From NCBI GenBank assembly GCA_030998015.1, contig JARWMV010000245.1, forward strand, positions 310,001-374,000: a stretch of DNA of 64,000 nucleotides, read 5' to 3'. The notes beneath the pieces were generated by a model. It saw only the letters and a list, made by a program, of their open reading frames with translations, was not told the origin of the DNA and did not search any database. This DNA comes from Ceratorhiza oryzae-sativae (lineage: Eukaryota; Basidiomycota; Agaricomycetes; Cantharellales; Ceratobasidiaceae). This document shows, one piece after another, positions 55,610-64,000 of this stretch. The position numbers were made by a program, and so were the translations under genes. Position 1 is the stretch's first letter; the number at the start of each line of letters is the position of its first letter.

Positions 55610-57166
55610 ATGTATTCCATCGCTCAGTACATTTCTATCTCCATTCGTCGAGTCTTGAGGACCTTTGAATCATTTCTTTACCTAAAGCCAGTGTGGGTAC
55701 TCGCAACAACACCACGGTTTCAAGCAGTTTAGCATTTGCCTTCCAGGCCCCGCTCTGCTCCAACCCTGCCAACCGAGATACTACACCTGGTCATCATGTA
55801 CGCGACTCTACCTACTCTCTCTAGCCCCCTCTTTCCCCTCGATTTAACTTCAAACCAACCCTCGGCTCCCAAGAAGCCTAGTTTTAACGGTATCCGCGGT
55901 CTGAGTTGCACTGGTCGCGCCATCCGAAAAGAAGTTCTGGCAAACTGGTTTCGAGTTCTAATCATACGAACGGCCGAGGATTGGGCATGTGTGACAGCAC
56001 TTGGAATAGCTTATTATGTGTTGTAAGTGAACGTGACCATACTTGTTTGCTGAGGTATATCCTTTATATTCTTTGCGTGGTTTTTGAACTGCTAGTTTCG
56101 ACACACTGTTATGTCATCCATCCGCCGATTTTACCTTCAATTATACTGCATAGTTGTCGCCCAACATCTTCAGCTTCGAAAGAATATCCCTCGTATTCAG
56201 TTTCAGTTTGGAAGAGCCGTTGGGGGTCATATCCACCAAAGAGAGCAACTATACCATGCTGGTTCCTCTTGACTATCTCCGCGCACCGCATGATTTCAAT
56301 TTGAACATCGTTTTATTTGCCGGTTCGTAGTGGATTGGCTCTAACCGATCACGCCGCTGATTCTTTGTTTCAGGGAGCTGCGTGTTTTGGCACCAGCACT
56401 AACTCAAGCCGTCCCCAGCAATGTCCTTCTACAATTTCCACGCCTGCACACTGCGTTCATCGACTCTCATAACGATTTTGTGCTCAATTCATCTCGAGAG
56501 CACACCTACTCACTTCAGCCAATCGGCTATTATCGGCTTGTCGCCCCCAAGCTCCCAGAACACCTTCAACGTTTATGGCTCGCCAACGTACATGGCCCGG
56601 ACGCTCGCGTGATTCAAGCTGCACGCGAACAGTGTCCCCATTTGAAGGAACTTTGGATTGAGAGGTGTACTTTATTCAGCCCTCGCATGGTCGGAAACAG
56701 TGAAGGGAATGGGAAACACGAGTGTATTTTTTGGAAGCACTTCCCGAACGATCATGACGCCTACTTTGCTGCCGTTGGTGTCCGAGAATACGCGGTAAGA
56801 GTTGAAAATTGGGCGCATTGGCTGCTCATAGGGACCCAATCTTTCTTTACTGATCCATCGATATAGCATTCTCTTGCACAGGAATTATCTGGGCTAGGGC
56901 AACTTGAGCATCTCCACATGGGGCTATACCTTACGCCATATGAGGCCCTGGAAGCCCATAGAAGCCACCACCAGGCAGACGTACCAGGATCTCTGTGGGG
57001 CCCAGTGTGCGAATACTGCGCGGACGCTTATGGAGAGACTACTCGCATTGCTGAGCAACACGCCAATGAAGTTCTAATACGGGAGCTCCCCCATCTTATG
57101 CAGATATCCTGGGCGTCATATTTTACACCAAATAAGGCTGGGAGAAGCTTTTACAAGCCAAAGTAA
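55610..57166 (+). CDS. A5: F-box-like CxxC-family protein, intact
   Basis: Exon 1 55610-55692 (MYSIAQYISISIRRVLRTF), intron 55693-55746, exon 2 from 55747 with LPTEILHLVIMYATL, IRKEVLANWFRVLIIRTAEDW and IAYYV. A long intron (about 56023-56373) leads to exon 3 (LELRVLAPAL, LHTAFIDSHNDF, RLWLANVHGPD, LKELWIERCTLFSPR, REYA), and a phase-0 intron ends at about 56881 to exon 4 (LSGLGQLEHLHMGLYLTPY, AHRSHH, CEYC, IAEQHANEVLI, ISWASYFTPNK). All frames are open. It is the best reference copy of subfamily A. As with the others, an SCF receptor role rests only on the F-box-like N-terminus. Confidence 0.75.
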
Positions 57167-58643
57167 GACCCTAGTGCCACCTCCACTCAATGGGGGATGG
57201 TGGTGCTTGACAATTTTTGAACTGAAACGGAATTTCGACCAAATGATATTATTTTACTAGCTATTCGCTTCTTCGTCATAAATATCTGGTTCTGAAATAT
57301 TCCAGCTGTATACTATATTGCCTTCGAGTCGACTCCAACGCTACGAGTGTATCTACTAGTCAACAACAATATATCGGGCTTCAAGTATTACTTCGCGGCT
57401 ACATCGTTACTACATTGGATCGGGATTAATTTAAGTAGCTGTATTTTGAAATTACTTACGAATTTATCCATGGGGTGACCCTAGCGGATCCCGAGTTCAT
57501 GAAAGGAAAGGCAGCGGAAACATGTTTTGGCTACTATAAGGCATGGCTTGAAGCGCAAATACGCTGCTAGACCTAATTTAAGTATCAGTTTGAACCGAGA
57601 AAAGCTAGCGATATATGAAGGAAGGGAACGCACCCCACCGAGGAAGCACTGCCCACATTGGACCGGCATAGAGCATTGGGCAGTGGAGACGGGGATACGA
57701 GGTGGTAGAAAACACTGAAATTACACGACCGAGCATACACGACCAGACCCGGGGCATACCTTCGGTCACCCCCTACTCTAACGGCGGGTGGGTCACTTGG
57801 CCTCGTACAGAAGTGTGCGTATGGGTGCCTCCGTGTTACTCTTAAAAGCCCGCTGCCCAATCGTAATTTGAATCGTACCTTAAATAATCTTGTTATATGC
57901 GTATATCTATATGCTTGAGCTCAGTTTATCCCCAAATGTGTTCGCAGGGGCTATCCCCACGATCACACTGTGTGGCCCGACCACCTTATTGGTCCACTTA
58001 TGGCGTTTCTAAACTTACCAAACACACCGCTTGTGCTGTGAGTAGGAAGGTTCCAGAGTGTATGTAGAGTACACACGCAATACCATCCAGTAACCGATAA
58101 CACCCACATATAGAACAAATCACTTGATACCTTCAACAAAGTATCGACAATGCCAACGGACACACCCTTCCCCCCGGGATATACTGTTCTTTGGAACACA
58201 GATGGAGGCCTTTCAAGGACGCTACTCTGATTTAATCCACTTCTCTGTCAGATTTTGGACGGTTAGCGTGGAGTACGCCTAGATTCGCTTTTTGTTGTAT
58301 AACCACCTCATTGCAGTCTAAAACGCCGAAATCATTTCTTAATTTTTGTTATATCCTACCCTCTTTTATCAACCAGTGTCAAATTTGCTGGCATCCGATA
58401 CAAACCCATTCACGAATGGGTTGAAACGACCCAACGTCTTCTGGTCAAAATCATTTGACCTATCTTACATACATGCAGAGTTGCAGGTGCGATGAAAGCA
58501 TTAAATTGTACAAGTATTCTGTATGGACAATTTAAACCCACTTTCTTTCATCCTTTCAGTAAAAGCATGCAAAGAGATGATCATTTGATTGCACATGATA
58601 CTATTCAAAGCGACAACAAGCCTGGAAATAACCCATTAGTAGA
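57167..58643. other. convergent intergenic, no gene seen
   Basis: About 1.5 kb between the 3' ends of A5 (+) and the DUF6533 gene (-). AT-rich, only short frames. Confidence 0.45.
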
Positions 58644-59979
58644 TCAAGAATGCAGTATCGCTACCACATACCCTGATGCAGATGTCGCGGTTTCGAGCAC
58701 TTCCCATGTAGCGCCCCAACAACAGAACAACAGTAAAAGCAGTAGACCGGCGTAGTAGAGGGATCCGCTATTAGCCTGAGCTTAGCCATCGATACCCACC
58801 AAGTGAGAGGTCTACATACTCGAGCATGAGTTGTTTTGTCAAAGGCATAGTGCCAAACTCTCTGCTTATTTTCCATGTTCTCCACACTGTCAACCCGAAG
58901 AGTGCCGATTCATACACCAATGCAAAAAGGTAGGGAACCCAAGCAAAAGATGTGAGTCTCACGAGACATCCTGTGAGTATCCCTGGAGCTATATGATACG
59001 AATTAACCCATCGCTGACCAGAGAGTGACAGGCATGTACGTACCAACATCCCCAAGATATTTATTACTCTGCAGCCCACTAAGCATTAAAATCACTTTCT
59101 TTACACGCCGCATATACGCACATCTGCTTGCAACTTAATCTCGACTAGAGCCGGTAATAACATTGACGCTTGAGCTACGAGTAACCATCTATCTAGACTC
59201 GTCAAGATGGACCACCGACATGAACCCGAATGGCTTACACCAAAATAGATTTCCTGTAACAGCGAACATTAGAATCATTCTAATAACTGGAGTACTAACG
59301 GGAACTCACTGACGTTCATACAAAGACCACACGCGCAGGGCCATCAAAACTGGAATAAGATGATGAACACAACTACAGCGCGAGAAATCAAGACACTCAC
59401 GACCAGGACAAGCGATCGCAAGTGCCGTCCCATAAGATCCGGCAATAACAATTCTCTTGCAACTGGAAAGATTGACCTTAGCGCTAGCTGAGTTGTACTT
59501 CGGCAAGTTAACACTAACACCTTGAGACCCAATTTGTCAGAAACCGTCTATCCAGATGCACAAAACAGACAAACCTGAGCAGGGGGCGAATGGACAAAGA
59601 AGGCTGAAATGCCATCAGCGCCCGACCCGGCACATGCGTTTATCCCTTACCCGGAGTGGTCACGCTATTCATGCGTTCATTAGATCAGGAAAACACCCAC
59701 CAGTCAATTATCCACCACTCACCCTAACAAAATAACCGGCCAAAACCGATTCAAATGATAAATAAGCCGAACTAAACACCAAGGCTTGCTCCAAATGTAT
59801 CGTATCTCGTCGTCTAGATTGGTTATTATATCGTACAGTAGTATCGTACGCGAAGCCACTGGAAATTCGCAAATTAACCACCTTCCCACTCTTGCGGAGC
59901 GGTTGGTCACTCACCCACGAAATTTCGCGACTTCAGTCTGCCGGTGCCCAACTAACAATGCTTCAATCAAAGGTCGCAT
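58644..59979 (-). CDS. DUF6533-type integral membrane protein, many small exons
   Basis: Agaricomycete multi-pass membrane protein of unknown function. Exon 1 starts at 59979 (MRPLIEALLVGHRQTEVAKF) and joins in phase 1 to the exon at 59858: ASRTILLYDIITNLDDEIRY with IWSKPWCLVRLIYHLNRFWP, the DUF6533 signature (LLYDhh-TLDDEhrhhW). Further exons: LMALRVWSLYER, RQKSIL, VINILGML, RWVNSYHIAPGILTGCLV and FAWVPYLFALVYESALFGL with TVWRTWK. The last exon reads DGSLYYAGLLLLLLFCCW and stops at 58644. One or two exons between SIL and VINIL (59.1-59.25 kb) are unresolved. About seven hydrophobic segments fit the family. A TATA-like TTTTATATTTG lies just upstream of the start, at about 59986-59997. Confidence 0.65.
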
Positions 59980-60830
59980 TTATCGCAAATATAAAAGATA
60001 AAAGGGGGCAACACGCAACCGCCAGCAGTTTAGTAGACAAGCAGGGACCCCTCACCCCGAGCTTTATGGGCTATGAAAGCCTGTCGGGCCATGTGAATTG
60101 AAGATAATTGAGGAGTGGTGGGAAGGCTGGATTGTCGGGGCGTAGGCTTTCAATTACGTCGAACGTAGTCTGAAATTCACAAGAGAGGAAACTAGTACAG
60201 AAATCAGCGCTCTGCATGGCCTGTGATTCGAATTGTAGGCGAGTTCACACAGCCGACGGGCGCAGTGGCGTCGAGTCAGTATCCAGCGCGTGGTACACAA
60301 AGTGCATATAGCGGAACGTCTTAATTTTAAGAAAGGCTCAAGGTTAACTTGCTCAAGTCAGGCCTGGTGCCCCAAGTCCTAGCACCAAGCTTCTCCAAAT
60401 CAATCACAAATTTATACAGTTTTTGCGTATGTACTTTCAATCCAAACATCAAATCCAAAGCGAGGACAACAGACCACAATCATATAGCGAAACAAAGAGC
60501 GCCGAAGAGAGGAGGGGAGGATGAGGCAAGATTAACGAGCTCTGTATGTAAGCACGAACGCACGTATAAGGCGGAACACAGTGGGACAGCACGAATAATA
60601 AACAACAAAAGGTGACGAGGTCTTGTCGAGTGCATGTGACGTACGAGTGTGAGAGACGGTTCGAACGATAATGAGACAGCAAGAGAGATCAGCGACAAGG
60701 ACGGATGGAGTGGAGTGGGGAAAAAAAATGGAAGCAAATAAACAAACAAATGGATAGCGCAAAGCACAGGAAAAAAAAAAAAAAAAAGTACTAGAACCCA
60801 GACAGGACACGGGATGGCCCTTTCAGCGCT
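59980..60830. other. intergenic, no gene seen
   Basis: Holds the 5' flank of the DUF6533 gene and the 3' UTR of the RNA-binding protein gene; short A-runs and low-complexity frames only. Confidence 0.45.
60771..60787 (+). repeat. A17 tract
   Basis: Seventeen A on the + strand (T17 in the 3' UTR of the minus-strand RNA-binding protein gene), 44 nt past its stop codon. Confidence 0.75.
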
Positions 60831-63528
60831 CTAGTGGATATACACGTTGTCGTGGTTGTTCGGATTGTTGTTGCTGAGCGGAGCGGAGAAGGGGCCACCG
60901 TCGAGTCCAAACTCGCGTCGCTGGTTCAAATTGAGGCTGGCGAGACCGAGGTTCAGATTCTTGATTCCAGTTAAAGGCGCAGACTGCTGACGCTCGCGTC
61001 CGGTCTGGAGACCAAACACCTCGGGCTCAAATGCGAGCGACGTTCTGCGCCCGTATCCAGGAACCAAGTCGTTCGAGAAAGGTTGGAAAGCAGAGCTCGA
61101 ATATGCGCGAGACATCCCAGTCGGGGAAGGACCAGATTCATAGACATGAGCAAACTGATTAGCTGGAGGTGATTGGATAGGAGGCGACAAGTTTTGAGGA
61201 TGCTGAACCGAATTTGGACCATGGAATCCGCTAGTGCCAGCCTGGCTCTGAAGCTTGTTCGGGAACATCTCGGCGGCTTGCGTACCCTGGAATCCTCCCA
61301 ACTGCTGGTTTTGGAACCCGGCCAGCTGTTGACTTTGAAATCCACCATTGTTGGCCTGCAGGCCCAGCGCCCTGAGTTTGGGGGACACTCGAGTACCCAA
61401 TAGCTTCTAGCGTTTGAAACAAGCGAGTCGAGTCCGCCGCAGATAGGCTGTTCAGATGAAGGCCGCCAAGATTGAGCCCAAGCTGGGCAGCCTGGGCGGC
61501 AGCTTGTGCGGCCTTGTCGGCTACAGATACGAACACATAGTCAGCAACCAATCAAGGCTTCTCAAGATGCTCGAATGTAATCCCCGTCCCCAAGAACTGA
61601 CCCTGGCGGCGCTCATATCCACCCTCACATCACCCAAGGACATCATTGCCAGCCAATCGCCCAAAACATGAAGCCCTTGGGCTCTGACCCTTATCTTCCA
61701 GTCGGCCAAACGAAACACGACTTACATTGACTCCTCCCCCAGCTCAACCGAATCTTTCCACCCCCAATCGGAAATCCTTGCATGCGCTCAATCGCGCGCT
61801 CTGCATCCGCCTTGCGTACAAACTGCACGAATCCGCACCCCTTGCCTGGTGGGATCTTTACCTACAGCCACCCCAAAATGATCAGTGTCACGACACGTAC
61901 CATATATAAAAAAACACAAACGCACATATGAATCTCTCCAAATGGTGCAAAGAACCCGCGCAACGTCTCTTCGGCGATCAACCCACTTAGCCCACCAACA
62001 AACACTGTCGTGTTATACGGATCGGCGCTATTGTAGGCACCCAGCAACAGCGCACGGGCACTCTCTAGCTTTGCGCCTTCACTCAACCCAGCCGCTCGCC
62101 CTGCTTCAACCCCCAAGACCCGTGCAGTTGCTCCCATTTCGGCGTTGAAGAGATCTTCCGCATCGACGCTTCTCGGTCGAGGAAGGCCAGAGTTGGAAAA
62201 GAATCCCATGTCAGAAACAGGTCCCGAGGCAGAATGGTGGCGTCCTGAAGATCCGTAGGTGTCTTGACCCAAACGTCCGTATATCTCGTGGGCACGTCCG
62301 GCCACGTAAGAGTCGCGTTCATCAGCAGGGTGTTGGTTGAATCCCCCCGCACCGTTGGTCGCGTTGCTCGTCGTGGGTTTGGTTTTGGCTGTCGCATGAG
62401 ACAGCGCACTACACAAAAGGGTCACGGTTAGCTCCGGGATCAACAGTGGTGCGATACTCCAACAATCCAAATGGGGCAAGTGGCGCCACACAAGGGGGTG
62501 GGGGGGCAACGACTCACTTGGACGAGATAGGCAATAGAGGCCCTGCATCTCAATCAACGCACGCTGCTGGTCGGCTTCGTCGGTAAAGCGCACGAATCCG
62601 TACCCTTACTAACCCCAGTCTCGGGGTTAACCTGTGTGCAGAGCATGTCAGCATTCGTCAAGTGCGTCACAACAGATAACTTGCCATGATCTTGGCGCTT
62701 CGACAGCTGGTAAACGGTCGGATCACTCTGGGTTCGCGGTCAGGTCTCAGCCCGAGCAGGGGATTTCGGAATACGGCCACGAGGTCGGCGTTGGTCGTTT
62801 CGGGTGCGAGGTCGCCCACAAAGATACTAAACTCGAGCTGCTTCCCCGCGTTCGGGCCAACTCCGGGAGCGATTTGAGCGCCTGGTCGAGCAGCAACATA
62901 GGTTTGCTGATCTTCTTCATTGGCACGGCCCACCGCGCCAGCCCAATGAGCCTGGACACGGGCACCAGCGCCTGCCCCTATCCAGCAAACGCCCTCGGGG
63001 CTACTGTTGACTTGGGTGAACGCGCGAGCGGCACCGGTAGCCGAGGCAAAGACAAGCACAGCGCCATGAGGTTGCATACGGACGTCGAGAATATCCCAGC
63101 CCTGGGTATGGGCCATATGAAGCACATAGGGGGCGTCCATCCAGGGCTCGGGGAGCACTACATGCAGTTCCCGCTCGGCAGCGGACGGGGCTTGGAGCCG
63201 AAAGTCGGGCTCGCGCGGGAGGTCGTGTGCGAGGAGCATGGACGGGTATGGGCGCAAGCAGATCGGCTGGGTTGGCGTTTGGGATGGAGGTTGAGCGGAC
63301 CAGCGCGGGGGGGAGGTGCTGTCGGTGCTGTTCGTGTCAGAGCCGTGCGGCTGCTGAAGAACCGGCTGGTGCCTTCGTCACTCGTCGTGTCCAGGCTCGG
63401 GTGTCGAGCCAAATCGGGTGCGTAGCGGGTGGAGCGAGAGCCGACACAGGTTTGGTCGTGCCAGGTGGGGAGACCGGCGAGGGGCTCGAGGACAGCGGGT
63501 ACGGGCGAGAGACACGGCTGGGTTGCAT
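60831..63528 (-). CDS. three-RRM RNA-binding protein, Nam8/Csx1-type (TIA-1 group), several 1-nt deletions
   Basis: Post-transcriptional regulator binding U-rich RNA, by family knowledge. The N-terminal start is uncertain (ATG 63528, or 63621 upstream). A Pro-rich leader and an RRM1-like domain come first, then RRM2 with FSIFVGDLAPETTNADLV and VRFTDEADQQRALIEMQG. RRM3 has TTVFVGGLSGLIAEETLRGF and GKGCGFVQFVRKADAERAI, then IRLSWGRS. A Q-rich C-terminus (GFQSQQLAGFQNQQLGGFQG) ends at 60831. The intron after SAKIM (62684-62632) has a GC donor. Against the family frame, single bases are missing near 62601 (in KGYGFV), 62404 (before ATAKTK), possibly 61925 (donor after GEIHM) and 61352 (before NGGFQSQQ). 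All are deletions, mostly of doubled bases, so the gene is probably intact in the organism. Confidence 0.75.
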
Positions 63529-63621
63529 GGTGGGGCCAGACTGGGGGAGATGAGCAGCGGCCGGGGCTATATACCCAGAACTCACGATCGACAGCGGAGC
63601 CATGATGGTCGTCGAGCACAA

Positions 63622-64000
63622 GCAAAGACCACGAATGATGGATTAGCCAAGACGTAAGCACCCATCCGACCGGCGGAAGCTGATTGCCCGATAACTCGCA
63701 TGCAATTTTCTGCTCAGGGGCTCCTTCCCGCCGCTCCCGTCGCCCTGCCCGACGCCCGCCCCATCGACCAGTTCCCACTCCGCCCGGCCCTCGGCTCAGG
63801 CGGGGTTCGCTGCCAGTTTCTCTCCCGCCAACCTTATTTGATCACACGCTCGTCGCCGTCGGGCGCATCGTCACCGGCCCCGCCTGTGCGAGACGTTGTG
63901 TGCGTCGAGAGCGACGCATGGCCCCCGCCACATGGCCCTCGACGTAGTGCGCCTGCCACCCGGGCCACGCTTGCCGCTTCCGGACGCGATCACCGATGCC
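63622..64000. other. upstream flank of the RNA-binding protein gene
   Basis: GC-rich sequence; the 87-codon + strand frame at 63684-63947 is Pro/Arg-rich and probably spurious. The window ends inside this region. Confidence 0.4.

Noticed and set aside
1..64000. transposon, CRISPR array or viral segment
   Set aside because: No reverse transcriptase, integrase, transposase or capsid-like motifs and no regularly spaced repeats were seen.

Overview
The window reads as nuclear DNA of an intron-dense basidiomycete. The gene set looks like Ceratobasidiaceae (Rhizoctonia solani type): F-box-like families, a DUF6533 membrane protein, a TKL-like kinase with an HGD loop and secreted acetylxylan esterases with CBM1. 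Introns of about 45-90 nt interrupt nearly every gene. The organism assignment is an inference from gene content. No rRNA, tRNA, CRISPR array or intact transposon was found.

Layout. 0.9-4.4 kb (+): a complete 20-exon copper amine oxidase. 5.4-10.1 kb (-): two damaged F-box-like genes (subfamily A: A1, A2) with a decayed stretch between them. 11.0-14.0 kb (+): a coiled-coil, AT-hook, Ser-rich protein of unknown function. 14-17.3 kb: GC-rich, microsatellite-bearing non-coding DNA. 17.3-20.8 kb (+): A3 and A4. 21.3-22.6 kb (+): a different F-box protein. 22.9-26.3 kb (+): subfamily B tandem pair B1, B2. 27.9-29.8 kb (-): a large F-box/LRR-like protein. 30.5-31.7 kb (+): a single-pass membrane protein. 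32.4-34.4 kb (-): a protein kinase. 36.5-40.2 kb (-): second B pair, B3 and B4. 40.9-49.8 kb (-): four tandem acetylxylan esterases, AXE-A to AXE-D. 50.5-53.6 kb (+): coatomer beta' subunit (Sec27). 53.8-54.7 kb (+): unknown protein. 55.6-57.2 kb (+): A5. 58.6-60.0 kb (-): DUF6533 membrane protein. 60.8-63.5 kb (-): three-RRM RNA-binding protein of the Nam8/Csx1 type.

Themes. (1) Nine genes (A1-A5, B1-B4) are one superfamily: F-box-like N-terminus, two introns at the same positions and phases (2 and 0), and a C-terminus with one CxxC pair and a WASFF-like motif. (2) The esterase array shares a promoter block and one copy is a mosaic of two others; the enzymes would deacetylate xylan outside the cell, with CBM1 on two copies. 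(3) Many genes, including apparently single-copy ones, carry 1-nt deletions, often in short homopolymers. This suggests residual long-read assembly error as well as possible real decay, so 'broken' calls are provisional. Splice sites were placed by eye from GT/GC-AG signals, frame continuity and paralogue comparison.
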